The notes: generated by a model from the sequence alone, not told the origin. 64,000 nucleotides of DNA from Nonomuraea glycinis (GCF_014646515.1 NZ_BMNK01000018.1:62001-126000), one strand, 5' to 3'; shown: positions 16,332-25,601, counted from the first letter of the stretch. A program made the numbers and translations.

Positions 16332-17810
16332 ATGTCGCACCCGCTCGGAGTCAGCCGGCCAGATCTCGAAGTCACCGACCTGCCCACGCCCGAGGAGGTC
16401 TTCAAGGTCTCCCGGATCGGGCCCTTACAACTGTTCAAGTACGCCGTGGGGCCGAGCCTGATCGCCCTCGGCATCTCCATCGGCAGCGGCGAGTGGCTGC
16501 TCGGCCCGCTGAGCGTGGGGCAGTACGGCTTCGTCGGCGTCGGCTGGGTCATCCTGGTCTCGGCGATCCTGCAGACGTTCTACAACGTCGAATGCGCCCG
16601 CTACGTCATGGCGACCGGGGAGACGCCGGTGGTCGGCTGGGGCCGGGTGCCGCCCGGCTGGCGGCTGTGGATCCCGCTCTCGGTCCTGATCGTCATCTTC
16701 GCGTTCATCGCCGGCGGCTGGGCCGCCTCGGCGGGGCAGGGCGTGTACGCGCTGGTGCACGGCACGATCCCGCCCGCCGGCGCCGAGGAGCCCCGGCTGT
16801 GGGCCATCGCCCTGCTGGTGCTGATCTTCCTGATCACCGCGCTGGCCCGCCGGATCAGCCGCGCGCTGGAGCTGGCCAACTGGCTGATGGTGAGCGCCAT
16901 CCTGCTCGCCCTGCTCGCCATCGACCTGCTCGTGGTGCCGTGGGAGCTGTGGTGGGAGGGCATCCGCGGCTTCTTCACCTTCGTCGCCCCGCCCGCCGGC
17001 ATCACCGCCACCCAGCTCGGCGCGCTGGCCGGCTTCACCGCCCTCGCCTCCGGCCTCAACTGGTACGTCCTCGGCCACTACCGCGACAAGGGTTACGGCA
17101 TGGGCCACCGGGCCGGATACATCTCCGGGCTGCGCGGCACCCGGAGCGAGATCCTGGCCAGCGGCGTCACCTTCCCCGACAACGACCTCAACCGCGGGCT
17201 GTGGCGCCGGTGGTACCGCCTGCTGATGGTGGACATGTGGGGCGTCTTCTTCGTCGGCGCCATCCTCGGCATGCTGCTGCCCACGCTCCTCATGGCGCAG
17301 GCGGTCCAGCTCTCCGGTGAGACGCCCACCCGGGCCAACGTCCCCACGTTCGTGGCCGCCGCGCTCGGCGACGAGTACGGGCAGACGGTCTTCTACGTGG
17401 GGCTGGTGCTGGGGGTGCTGATCCTGTTCTCCACCCAGCTGGGCATCTTCGAGGCGATGGTGCGGGTGACGACCGACGCCGCGCACGCCACCAGCCCACG
17501 CCTGCGCCGCCTGGTCGAGGGGGATCCGCGCCGGTTCTACTACCCGTTCATGATCACTCTGCTGGTGGTCATCTCCATCGTCATCCACCTCAGCCTGCCG
17601 GTCGCGCTGGTGGAGTGGTCGGCGAACATGTCGAACCTGGGCGCGCTGATCTACCCGTTCTTCCTCATGTACCTGAACAGCAAGCTGCCCCGGCCGGCCC
17701 GGCCACGGCCCTGGCACTACGTCATCCTGGGGCTGAACTTCCTGTTCTTCGGATTCTTCTTCGTGAACTTCATCGCCGACTTCATCGGCGAGCCGCTGAT
17801 CACCTTCTGA
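16332..17810 (+). CDS. Nramp-like divalent metal transporter family membrane protein
   Basis: 492 residues with about eleven membrane helices. ATG at 16332 is preceded by AGGAGG. The first helix region reads KYAVGPSLIALGISIGSGEWLLGP, a G-x-S-x-G-S-G-E pattern resembling the broken-helix metal site of Nramp proteins, where canonical members have DPGN. Here the Asp-Pro-Gly-Asn is replaced, so Mn/Fe transport is doubtful. Helix 6 (NWYVLGHYRDKGYGMGHRAG) and the helices near the end are conserved-looking. It is transcribed after glgM with a 56-nt gap. The substrate is not known. Confidence 0.7.
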   Translation: MSHPLGVSRPDLEVTDLPTPEEVFKVSRIGPLQLFKYAVGPSLIALGISIGSGEWLLGPLSVGQYGFVGVGWVILVSAILQTFYNVECARYVMATGETPVVGWGRVPPGWRLWIPLSVLIVIFAFIAGGWAASAGQGVYALVHGTIPPAGAEEPRLWAIALLVLIFLITALARRISRALELANWLMVSAILLALLAIDLLVVPWELWWEGIRGFFTFVAPPAGITATQLGALAGFTALASGLNWYVLGHYRDKGYGMGHRAGYISGLRGTRSEILASGVTFPDNDLNRGLWRRWYRLLMVDMWGVFFVGAILGMLLPTLLMAQAVQLSGETPTRANVPTFVAAALGDEYGQTVFYVGLVLGVLILFSTQLGIFEAMVRVTTDAAHATSPRLRRLVEGDPRRFYYPFMITLLVVISIVIHLSLPVALVEWSANMSNLGALIYPFFLMYLNSKLPRPARPRPWHYVILGLNFLFFGFFFVNFIADFIGEPLITF

Positions 17811-17825
17811 CCTGACCTGACCTGT

Positions 17826-17850
17826 CCCGCCGCGCTCCGGGCGCGGCGGG
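17826..17850. terminator. Bidirectional terminator
   Basis: CCCGCCGCGC-TCCGG-GCGCGGCGGG, a perfect 10-bp stem, sits between the convergent Nramp-like gene and the nitroreductase-like gene. It is preceded by the direct repeat TGACCTGACCTGACCTG. Confidence 0.75.
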
Positions 17851-17857
17851 CAGGCGG

Positions 17858-18262
17858 CTAGCGCGCCGGTTCGAGGACGACGATCGGAATCTCCCGATCG
17901 GTCTTCTTGGTGTACTCGTCGTAGTCGGGCCAGGCCGCGGTCATCAGCCGCCAGAGCTCAGGCCGCTCCTGGCTGCCGGCCGTACGGGTGGCGGCCCTGA
18001 ACGTGTCGCCCTTGATCTGTACCTCCACTTCGGGATTGACCTGCAGGTTCTTGTACCAGTCGGGGTGGTCGGGATCGCCGCCCTTCGACGCGACGACCAC
18101 ATAGCTCTCGCCATGCGGCTGGTAGATCAGCGGCGTCGTATATGGCTTGCCTGACTTGCGGCCTTTGGTGGTCAGGAGAAGAACCGTGGTGTTGTTCCAG
18201 TCGTGTCCCTCCGCGCCGTCGGTTTCCCGATAGCGCTGGACATGTTCCTTGCCGTAGAGCAT
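17858..18262 (-). CDS. Deazaflavin (F420)-dependent nitroreductase family protein
   Basis: 134 residues from ATG at 18262 (MLYGKEHVQRYRET). The start was preferred because the extension upstream is not family-like. Motifs TVLLLTTKGRKSGKPYTTPL, YVVVASKGGDPDHPDWYKN, LQVNPEVEVQ and TAAWPDYDEYTKKT are those of the Ddn/DUF385 split-barrel F420-binding family. It is cytoplasmic and should use F420H2 to reduce an unidentified substrate. It is divergent from the large TPR gene. Confidence 0.9.
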   Translation of the reverse strand: MLYGKEHVQRYRETDGAEGHDWNNTTVLLLTTKGRKSGKPYTTPLIYQPHGESYVVVASKGGDPDHPDWYKNLQVNPEVEVQIKGDTFRAATRTAGSQERPELWRLMTAAWPDYDEYTKKTDREIPIVVLEPAR

Positions 18263-18399
18263 GTGGGTTCGCCTACCCCAGCAGTCCGTGACCTCACCAT
18301 CACGCTCAGGGACTTGTACGAAGAGTTGACGACCCCGGACCTCGCTCATGCGCGATCCGGTCCTGTACGGCGGGGCCACGCTGGTGAGAGCCTTTCCCC

Positions 18400-21300
18400 A
18401 TGAACGCTCCGCCCGGACCTCTCGCTGCCCGTATCGAGGAGTTCGAACGGACCGCCGACCCCAGACTGGTGCTGTCCGGGGCCGCGCTGACCGAGGCCGA
18501 GCGGGCGATGCGGGCCTGCACCGGCGAGGCGGCCGACGCCGCGATCTGGCGTCTGATCAGCAGACTCCACCTGGCCCGCTACCGGCTGGACGGATCCGGC
18601 GGCGAGGCGGCCGTGGCAGGGGTGTTCCTCGCCGCCGCCGCCGTGGTCGACCCCGGCGGGATGCCGGAGACGACGAACGTCCCCTCGGCCGACGCGCCAC
18701 AGACCTGGGCGGAGCTGGTCGACGAGGTCCTGCACCACGTGGATCCGGACACCTCCCCGCATGTCGGGCTGCTGCTGCACGCCCTGATCCGCCGCGCGCT
18801 CAGCACGCCGTCGGCGCAGGTGTGCGACCAGCTGGTGGAGTCCCTGCTGCGGGAGACGATGGAGGACCCCCATCCTTCCTGGGCGCCGGAGGCGCTGGCG
18901 ATCCTGGGCGGCGGGCTGTTGCGGCTGTTCGCGGCCACGGGGGAGCCGGAGGCGCTCGACGACGCGGTCCACGTACACCTCAGGGCCGCCCTCGGCGGGC
19001 CCGGTGGCGCCCGCCGCCTGCGCGAGCTGGCGGGGGTGCTCGGCCTGGCCCTGCCCGGCGACCCCGAGCTGATCGGCGCCCACCTGGTGGCCGCCCAGCG
19101 GCGGCCGGGCGGCCACGAGCGGTCCCAGGCGCTGCTCGCCCTGTTCGACCTGGCCCAGTCCCGGGCCACCGCGTCGGCCGCCGACGCCGACCTGCTGGCC
19201 TTCATCCGGATCGGGCAGGCCACGCTGGACTTCTGGCACGACGACCACCCCCACCCGCGCGTGGTCGCCGGCTACGCCGCCGGACTGGTCGAGTGGTACG
19301 TCGTCACCGGCGACATGCGGTCGCTGGAGGCGGGCCGGGAGATGGCGGAGGTGCTCGGCACCCCCGTGCGGGAGATCCCCGACAGGCTCGGCCGCGACCA
19401 GCTGACCCGGCTCGGCCTGCTCGCGAACCGGCGCCTGCGGCGCTGGCGGGTGGGCGACGACCCGGCCGACCTGGAGGTCGCGATCCAGACTCTGCGCCAG
19501 GCGGTCGCACGTACCTACGCCGGTCACCCGGACCGGCCGCGGCTGCTGTGCGACCTGGCCGGCGCGCTGGTCCAGCAGGCTGGGCTGGGAGAGCACCCGG
19601 GCGAGGCGACGGCCGCCGCCCGCTCGGCCGTCGCGGCCTGCGGCGAGGACGACCCGCTGCGCCCGCGAGCCCTGCTGCTGCTCGGCCAGGCCCTGCGCCT
19701 GGACCTGAGCATGACCGCCGCCGACGAGGGCATCGCCGCGCTCCGCGAAGCGCTCGCCGCCGACCAGGAGCCGTCGTTCCTGGCGGAGGCGTACGGCCTG
19801 ATGTCCGAGCTGCTGCGCCGGCGGGCGATGGACGGCGACGAAGGCCGCGAGGCCGATCTCGACGAGGCCGTGACCACCGCCCGCCGGGCCGTCGAGGCAC
19901 ACGACCGCCCCAAAACCCTGAGCACCCTCGTCAAGGCCCTCCTCCAACGCTTCAGAGAACCCACCCCCCACCCCACCACAGCCCCGCACCCCACCGCGGT
20001 TCCGCACGCCGCCCCCCACACCACGGCCGCTACGCGGGGCGCTGCCCCGTACGGCGCTGCCCCGCACGCCGACGGCACCCCCGACCTTCTTGACACCGCT
20101 GACCTCGCTGAGGCGCTGGGGCTGGCCAGTCGCGCGCAGGGGGACCGTGAGCTGCGTACCCAGCTTCGCTGGGCGCTCGAGGAGACGGACCTGCTGACGC
20201 GGCCCCCGGGCGAGGATCTGGCGCGGGCGGCGACGCGGCTCGCGCTGGTGTACGACGAGGAGGAGACGGCGCGCTTGCTGCTCCGGATCGGTGAGCGGCA
20301 CGCCCGGGTGGCGGGCGAGGCCGGCCCCTTCCTGGCGGCCACCGCCGTCCAGCTCGCCGAGCGGGAGCGGCTCCGGCTCGCGATCGAGCTGCTCGAACGG
20401 GCCGGGCCGGCGTTCACCACGGCGGGCGAGCCGGTCGAGGCCGCCGACGCGCTCTCCCTTGTCGGCAGCCACCACCAGGAGCTTGGCGAGTGGGAGCCGG
20501 CGCTGCGCGCCTACCAGCGCGCCGCGGCGGCCTACCGCGAGCTGAGCGAGGGCCCCGGGGAGGCGGCACAGGTCGGCAAGATGGGCGCCGTGGCGGCCCG
20601 GGCAGGCGACCCCCAGCGGGCCATCGAGCTCCACGTACGGGCCGCCGCCTTGAGTGCCCAGGCCGGACTCGCCGCCGAAGAGGCGTCCCACAGAAGTGAT
20701 GCGGCCGCCGCCTACCTCGCCGCGGGCGACCCCGGCGCGGCACGGGAGTGCGCCGGCCGGGCCCGTGAGCTGTACCAGGCACTCGGCCAGGCCGAACGGG
20801 CGGCGGCTGCCCTGATCGACAGCGCGCGAGCCTGCGTGGAGCTGGGACGCCTGCCCACCGCCGCCGAGCTGATCACCACCTGCGCGGCCGAGCTGGAGGC
20901 CCTCGGCGCCTGGGACGACGCCTGCCAGGCGCTGGACTCGCATGCGCGGCTGCTCTACAGGCTGGGACATGCCGAACACGCGGCCGCCTGCGAGACGAGC
21001 ATCGTCGACATCGTGCGCCGGCACGGCCAGCGGCGTGACCCTGCCGACGAATGGCTGCACATCGCCCGCCGCCGGCACGCGCGCGGCGACCTGCCGGCCG
21101 CCAGACGCGCGTTCGAGCTGGCCGAACGGGCCTACAACACCATCGGCGACGCCGACGGCCTCGCCGGCGTCCGCTACGACCTCGGCGTCCTTGGCTACGG
21201 CGACAACGCCCTGGAACAGGCGGCCCAGGACTTCGCGACAGCCGCCGAAGCGTACGCCCGCCTACGGGCAGGGTCCGAAGAACCCGCCCCCCGAGGAGGG

Positions 21301-22647
21301 GCCGAGAGGCCCGCTGCCCCCCGGGCGGGAACAGAGGAGTCCGCCATCTCATGGGTGGGGGCCGAGCCTGCTGCCCAACAGGTGAGGGCCGAGGACTCCG
21401 CCGCCCCCTGGACGGCAGCCGAGGACTCCGCCGCCCCGTGGACGGGAGCCGAGGAGTCCGCCGCCCCACGGGCAGGGGCCGAGGAGCCCGCCGTCCCGCG
21501 GGCAGGGGTCGAGGAGTCCGCCGCACGGCGGGCAGCGGTCAAGGAGTCCGCCGCCCGCACCATGCGCGGCGTCTGCCTGATGGAGCTGGACCGCTTCGAC
21601 GCCGCGGCGGCCGAGTTCCACCGGGCGTTGGAGCTCGCGGCCGGTGAGCGGGATCTGACGGCGCTGTACTCCGTCACGCTGGCGGAGGCGGAGCTGGCGA
21701 TGATGACCGATCGGCTCGCCGAGGCGGAGACCGGGCTGCTCGCCGCGCACGGCCTGGCCACCGGCGACCCGGTGCGCGAGGCGATCGTCAGAGAGCGGAT
21801 GGCGCGGCTCGTCTCGCACACCGGCGACCCGGAGACCCTGCGCCTCGCCGGCGCGAGCTTCCGCGACCACGGCCGGCCACACCTCGCCGCCCTCGTCTGC
21901 CTCCGGCTCGGCTTCGCCTTCGAAGCCCGTGGCGACCTGTCCCGCGCCAGGGCCGCCTTTGAGGAAGGTCTCGCCGCCCTCGCCGAGGAGACGCTGACAC
22001 CCCTCCCCGACGCGCCGTACGAGGTGCTGGCGGGCCGCACGGCCGGGCTGGTCCCGCGCGCCGTGACCCGCCTGGCGGCGATCCAGCGCACCCTCACCAC
22101 CCCCGCCCTCGACCGCCATCACCTCTCCACTCCCACTCCCGACCGCCACCACATCTCCCCACCCTTCCCACGAGCCGGCGGCACCAGCCCCGCCCTCCGG
22201 GCTGAGGCCTCGGATCTGGCGCGTGGCGAGGGTGATCCGGTGCTCGGAGGTGAGGTGTCGGATCTGGTCCGTGGCGGGGGCCATCCGGTGTTCGGGGGTG
22301 AGGTGTCGGATCTCGTTCGTGGCGGGGGTGATCACGCGTTCGCCGGTGAGACGTCAGATCTCGCCCAGCCCGCCTCGTGGAGTGGCCCTGAGTCTGTCCA
22401 GGGCACTTCGCGGAGTGGCACTGAGTCGGCCCAGGCCGCCTCGCGGAGTGGCACTGAGTCAGCTCAGGACATCTCGCGCGGTTCCGTGATCCCGGACGAG
22501 CTCGCCGACCTGGCACGTGCCCTCTCGGGGGCCGGCAGCGTCGATCTCGCGCTGCCGGGCGAGTTCGACGGGCGATTGCGCGTTGAGGGGGCCGAGAGCG
22601 GGATGACTGAGGCGCAGGAGGACGAGAGGTCGGCCGGTCCGGCGTGA
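18400..22647 (+). CDS. Giant tetratricopeptide-repeat protein with internal minisatellite-encoded linkers
   Basis: 1415 residues, no signal peptide. The N-terminal 520 residues and about 565-960 are alpha-solenoid of TPR type (for example LAEALGLASRAQGDRELRTQ, EWEPALRAYQRAAAAYRELS, GDPGAARECAGRARELYQAL), with another TPR block at about 1045-1235. Three disordered inserts break it: a Pro/His linker (about 522-562), 10-residue repeats (about 968-1053) and a C-terminal tail with 16- and 11-residue repeats (about 1271-1365). Each repeat set is a DNA tandem array with a unit divisible by three. No CHAT, kinase, STAND or DNA-binding domain is seen. It is probably a scaffold for protein complexes; the partner is unknown. 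The ribosome site before ATG 18400 is weak. Confidence 0.8.
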   Translation: MNAPPGPLAARIEEFERTADPRLVLSGAALTEAERAMRACTGEAADAAIWRLISRLHLARYRLDGSGGEAAVAGVFLAAAAVVDPGGMPETTNVPSADAPQTWAELVDEVLHHVDPDTSPHVGLLLHALIRRALSTPSAQVCDQLVESLLRETMEDPHPSWAPEALAILGGGLLRLFAATGEPEALDDAVHVHLRAALGGPGGARRLRELAGVLGLALPGDPELIGAHLVAAQRRPGGHERSQALLALFDLAQSRATASAADADLLAFIRIGQATLDFWHDDHPHPRVVAGYAAGLVEWYVVTGDMRSLEAGREMAEVLGTPVREIPDRLGRDQLTRLGLLANRRLRRWRVGDDPADLEVAIQTLRQAVARTYAGHPDRPRLLCDLAGALVQQAGLGEHPGEATAAARSAVAACGEDDPLRPRALLLLGQALRLDLSMTAADEGIAALREALAADQEPSFLAEAYGLMSELLRRRAMDGDEGREADLDEAVTTARRAVEAHDRPKTLSTLVKALLQRFREPTPHPTTAPHPTAVPHAAPHTTAATRGAAPYGAAPHADGTPDLLDTADLAEALGLASRAQGDRELRTQLRWALEETDLLTRPPGEDLARAATRLALVYDEEETARLLLRIGERHARVAGEAGPFLAATAVQLAERERLRLAIELLERAGPAFTTAGEPVEAADALSLVGSHHQELGEWEPALRAYQRAAAAYRELSEGPGEAAQVGKMGAVAARAGDPQRAIELHVRAAALSAQAGLAAEEASHRSDAAAAYLAAGDPGAARECAGRARELYQALGQAERAAAALIDSARACVELGRLPTAAELITTCAAELEALGAWDDACQALDSHARLLYRLGHAEHAAACETSIVDIVRRHGQRRDPADEWLHIARRRHARGDLPAARRAFELAERAYNTIGDADGLAGVRYDLGVLGYGDNALEQAAQDFATAAEAYARLRAGSEEPAPRGGAERPAAPRAGTEESAISWVGAEPAAQQVRAEDSAAPWTAAEDSAAPWTGAEESAAPRAGAEEPAVPRAGVEESAARRAAVKESAARTMRGVCLMELDRFDAAAAEFHRALELAAGERDLTALYSVTLAEAELAMMTDRLAEAETGLLAAHGLATGDPVREAIVRERMARLVSHTGDPETLRLAGASFRDHGRPHLAALVCLRLGFAFEARGDLSRARAAFEEGLAALAEETLTPLPDAPYEVLAGRTAGLVPRAVTRLAAIQRTLTTPALDRHHLSTPTPDRHHISPPFPRAGGTSPALRAEASDLARGEGDPVLGGEVSDLVRGGGHPVFGGEVSDLVRGGGDHAFAGETSDLAQPASWSGPESVQGTSRSGTESAQAASRSGTESAQDISRGSVIPDELADLARALSGAGSVDLALPGEFDGRLRVEGAESGMTEAQEDERSAGPA
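21304..21560 (+). repeat. 30-bp in-frame minisatellite inside the TPR gene
   Basis: Tandem 30-bp units beginning GAGGASTCCGCCGCC start at 21391, 21421, 21451, 21481, 21511 and 21541, with degenerate units at 21304, 21334 and 21364. Each unit encodes ten residues like EDSAAPWTAA. Reading frame is kept throughout. Confidence 0.9.
22213..22478 (+). repeat. 48-bp and 33-bp in-frame tandem arrays at the 3' end of the TPR gene
   Basis: Three 48-bp units start at 22213, 22261 and 22309 (GATCTGG...), coding SDLVRGGG-type repeats. Three 33-bp units start at 22380, 22413 and 22446 (GAGTGGCACTGAGTC...), coding SGTESAQ-type repeats. Both units are multiples of three. Confidence 0.9.
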
Positions 22648-22687
22648 TCGTGCTGAGAGCAGCACCGCGATCCTCGCGGGGGGGAGC

Positions 22688-22808
22688 GGGCGCGGTCAGA
22701 GGTGGAGACGACCGCACGGTGAGCAGGTCGCGGTCAGAGGTAGGGGCGGGTCACGGTGACCAGGTCGCGGTCAGAGGTAAGGGCGGGTCACGGTGACCAG
22801 GTCGCGGG
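22688..22808. repeat. 37-bp tandem repeat at the 3' end of the next gene
   Basis: CAGGTCGCGGTCAGAGGT... repeats with a 37-bp period at 22724-22760 and 22761-22797 and continues to 22808, with a diverged copy at about 22688-22723. The last unit is the coding end (RDLVTVTRPYL-stop) of the gene at 22771-23226, so the gene's terminal sequence has been duplicated outward. Confidence 0.85.
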
Positions 22809-23226
22809 CGGCGTGCCGGGTGTCGACGTAGAGGGCGGTGTCGGGGGTGCGCTCGCGCACGTCGCGGTCGCGGATCGCGAAGACCGCGGGCGCGACTCCC
22901 ACGTCGCCGTAGCGGACGGTCACGGCCGCGCCGATGGCCTGCCGCATGTCGGCGAGCACGCCACGGGCCGTGTGCCCGGCCCCGGAGGCCGCGAGGTGGC
23001 CGAGCATCGCGGCGAACCGGGACTCGGCCTCCGCCTGGGGCCGCTGCTCGGGCAGCACCGGACGGTCGAGCCAGAACACCTTGCCCGCCAGGAAGGCGTC
23101 ATAGCTCACGCCCTCGTGGCTGAGCGTGCGCGCCGTGTCGGCGAGCAGCTCGCCGAACTCCGCCAGCTCGGCCCGCGGCGGCAGGTCGGCGGTGACGAAC
23201 AGGGGCACGATCAGCGAGTCCAGCAT
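22771..23226 (-). CDS. Hypothetical protein, probably cytoplasmic
   Basis: 151 residues. It begins MLDSLIVPLFVTADLPPRAE with Leu-rich helices, then RTLSHEGVSYDAFLAGKVFW, and ends in a basic/acidic segment (FAIRDRDVRERTPDTALYVD, TRHAARDLVTVTRPYL). No membrane helix or known motif is recognised. The ATG at 23226 has GGAGGGAAGGC upstream. It converges on the TPR gene, and its last 12 codons form the unit of a 37-bp tandem duplication running past the stop. Unknown function. Confidence 0.6.
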   Translation of the reverse strand: MLDSLIVPLFVTADLPPRAELAEFGELLADTARTLSHEGVSYDAFLAGKVFWLDRPVLPEQRPQAEAESRFAAMLGHLAASGAGHTARGVLADMRQAIGAAVTVRYGDVGVAPAVFAIRDRDVRERTPDTALYVDTRHAARDLVTVTRPYL

Positions 23227-23428
23227 GGGGCTGCCTTCCCTCCTTGAGGAGCCTCATCGTAGAGCGCCCCACCGACAATCTCCGCGCCCACCGCCCGGCG
23301 CGTCCCACCCGCCGTGCCCACCGCCCCCGCGCGTCCTCTCCTTCCGCGTACCGCCCCCGCGCATCCTCACTCGCCGCGCGCCAAGCCACGGGCGGCAGAA
23401 TCTGTCGGGTACGAAGCCGCGGGGGATG

Positions 23429-24394
23429 TCATCCGTCGGGGGCCGAGGTGCGGGCGGCGTTGGTGAGGCGGGTGGAGACGAGGCGGAGGTGGGCCGGTAG
23501 TTCGGGTGGTTCGTGTACCTCGAAGGGGGCGCCCAGGGAGACGAGCCAGGAGGCCAGTTCGTCCAGTGAGTTGGCGCCGCCGATCACGAGGCAGGTGGTG
23601 GCGTCGATGGGCTCGACGGTGGCCGCGGCGGGGGTGGACCGCTCGGCGACGGCCTCTGCGGACGCGTGTACGGTGAAGCGGCCCTGATAGCGGTAGGGGG
23701 CGTTGGAGAGCTTCCGGGAGGCGTACCCGGCGAGGTCGGGGTCGGGGGGCTCGCGCGGGGTGAAGCGCGGACCGCCGGGGGTGCGCAGCCGGAGCCGGTC
23801 GACCCGGAAGATGCGCCAGTCGTCGCGCCCGGTGTCGTAGGCGACGAGATACCAGCGGCGGCCGGTGGCGACGAGCCGGTACGGCTCGACCGTGCGGGTG
23901 CCGGCGGTGCCGTCCGGCTTGCTGTAGTCGAAGCGCAGGCTCTGGTGGTCGCGGCAGGCGGCCGCGATGGCTGACAGCGTGTCCGCGCCGACGGTGGCGG
24001 GCCCGCTCAGCGGTACGGTCATCGACCGCAGGGCGTTGACCCGGTGCCGCAGCCGGGCGGGCAGCACCCGTTCGAGCTTGGCCAGCGCACGCAGGGAGGT
24101 CTCCTCGATGCCGGCCACGCTGCCCTGCGCGGCGGTGCGCAGCCCGACGGCGACGGCGACCGCCTCCTCGTCGTCGAGCAGCAGCGGCGGCAGGTCGTGC
24201 CCGGCGCCGAGCCGGTACCCGGCCAGCCCGGCGGTGGCGTGCACCGGGTAGCCGAGCTCGCGCAGCCGGTCCACGTCGCGGCGGACGGTGCGGCCGGTCA
24301 CGCCGAGCCGGTCCGCGAGCTCAGCGCCGGACCAGTCACGAGGGGTCTGCAAGAGGGACAGGAGTTTGAGCAGCCGGGCGGACGTTTCCCACAT
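23429..24394 (-). CDS. WYL-domain transcriptional regulator (YafY type)
   Basis: 321 residues from ATG at 24394 (MWETSARLLKLLSLLQ). An N-terminal HTH_11 (about 5-55, LADRLGVTGRTVRRDVDRLR) is followed by a middle helical segment and a WYL ligand-sensing domain (about 130-210, YRLVATGRRWYLVAYDTGRD). The C-terminal WCX-like part follows. It should bind DNA near its own promoter and respond to an unknown small ligand or nucleic acid. It is divergent from the epoxide hydrolase gene at 24458; a palindrome lies between them, so the hydrolase is the likely target. Confidence 0.92.
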   Translation of the reverse strand: MWETSARLLKLLSLLQTPRDWSGAELADRLGVTGRTVRRDVDRLRELGYPVHATAGLAGYRLGAGHDLPPLLLDDEEAVAVAVGLRTAAQGSVAGIEETSLRALAKLERVLPARLRHRVNALRSMTVPLSGPATVGADTLSAIAAACRDHQSLRFDYSKPDGTAGTRTVEPYRLVATGRRWYLVAYDTGRDDWRIFRVDRLRLRTPGGPRFTPREPPDPDLAGYASRKLSNAPYRYQGRFTVHASAEAVAERSTPAAATVEPIDATTCLVIGGANSLDELASWLVSLGAPFEVHEPPELPAHLRLVSTRLTNAARTSAPDG

Positions 24395-24416
24395 GTCCGC
24401 CAGTATCCCGCCCACC

Positions 24417-24435
24417 TAGGACCGTAGTTGTCCTA
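24417..24435. promoter_or_regulatory. Palindrome between WYL regulator and epoxide hydrolase
   Basis: TAGGAC-N7-GTCCTA lies in the 63-bp divergent region, 23 bases before the regulator start and 22 bases before the hydrolase start. It is a good candidate operator for the WYL protein on both promoters. Confidence 0.55.
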
Positions 24436-24457
24436 ACCGGGGCCTAACGTAGTCCAC

Positions 24458-25597
24458 ATGAGCAACGACATTCACCCTTTCACCATCGATATCCCGCAGG
24501 CCGACCTGGACGACCTCCGTGAGCGCCTGGCCCGGACCCGCTGGCCGGACGAGCTGGACGGCGCCGGATGGCCGTACGGCGTGCCCGTCTCGTACGCCAG
24601 GCAACTGGCCGCCTACTGGCGTGACGGCTACGACTGGCGGGAGCATGAGGCGGCGCTGAACGCGTTCCCGCAATTCACCACGGAGATCGACGGCCAGAAC
24701 GTGCACTTCCTGCACGTGCGCTCGCCGGAGCCGGACGCGCTGCCGCTGCTCGTCACGCACGGCTGGCCGGGGTCCGTGGTCGAGTTCATGAACGTGATCG
24801 GCCCGCTCACCGACCCCCGCGCGCACGGCGGCGACCCCGCCGACGCCTTCCACGTCGTGGCCCCCTCCATCCCGGGCTTCGGCTTCTCCGGGCCCACCGT
24901 TGAGCGTGGCTGGGATCTGAACAGGGTCGCGCGGGCCTGGAAAGAGCTGATGCACCGCCTCGGCTACGAGCGCTACGGCGCCCAGGGCGGCGACTCGGGC
25001 GCGACCATCTCGCCCCAGCTCGGCAGGATCGACCCCGAGCGGGTGGTGGGCGTGCACGTCAACGGCGGTCTCGGCTTCCCCTCCGGCGACCCCGCCGAGT
25101 TCGAGGGCCTGTCGGAGGCCGAGCTGGCTCGGCTGGGCGCCTACACCAACCAGGACGGCGCCGGCTACGCGATGCTCCAGTCCACCCGTCCGCACACTTT
25201 GGCCTACGGTTTGCACGACTCCCCGGCCGGGCAGCTCGCGTGGATCGCCGAGAAGTTCAAGGAGTGGACCGACCCGGCCCACGACCTGCCCGAGGACGCG
25301 GTGGACCGCGACCAGTTGCTGACCAACATCAGCCTCTACTGGCTGACCGGCACCGCCGGCTCCTCGGCCCGCCTGTACAAGGAGAGCGCCGCGTCCTGGG
25401 GGCGGCCGGTCGAGCCGTCCACGGTCCCGCACGGCGTGGCGGTCTTCCCCGGCGATCCCGGCGTCCGCCGCATCGCCGAGCGCGAGCACAAGGTGATCCA
25501 CTGGTCGGAGTTCGGCAGGGGCGGCCACTTCGCCGCCATGGAGGCCCCGGACCTGCTCGTCGGCGACGTCCGAGCCTTCTTCCGGCTGGTGCGCTGA
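24458..25597 (+). CDS. Epoxide hydrolase (alpha/beta hydrolase with EHN domain)
   Basis: 379 residues. The N-terminal EHN region ([54 protein letters not shown]) is typical of microsomal-type epoxide hydrolases. The alpha/beta fold shows the oxyanion motif THGWPGSV, the nucleophile Asp in [10 protein letters not shown] and the catalytic His in [12 protein letters not shown]. It should open epoxides to diols in the cytoplasm. Control by the divergent WYL regulator is likely. The stop is only 4 nt from the end of the convergent GNAT gene. Confidence 0.92.
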   Translation: MSNDIHPFTIDIPQADLDDLRERLARTRWPDELDGAGWPYGVPVSYARQLAAYWRDGYDWREHEAALNAFPQFTTEIDGQNVHFLHVRSPEPDALPLLVTHGWPGSVVEFMNVIGPLTDPRAHGGDPADAFHVVAPSIPGFGFSGPTVERGWDLNRVARAWKELMHRLGYERYGAQGGDSGATISPQLGRIDPERVVGVHVNGGLGFPSGDPAEFEGLSEAELARLGAYTNQDGAGYAMLQSTRPHTLAYGLHDSPAGQLAWIAEKFKEWTDPAHDLPEDAVDRDQLLTNISLYWLTGTAGSSARLYKESAASWGRPVEPSTVPHGVAVFPGDPGVRRIAEREHKVIHWSEFGRGGHFAAMEAPDLLVGDVRAFFRLVR

Positions 25598-25601
25598 CCG
25601 C

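Noticed and set aside
18400-22647. CHAT, STAND or toxin-immunity (defence) protein
   Set aside because: Only TPR solenoid and disordered repeats are visible; no caspase-like His/Cys pair, NTPase P-loop or nuclease motif was found.
22200-22800. CRISPR array
   Set aside because: The repeats are contiguous tandem units without spacers and mostly lie in frame inside a coding sequence.
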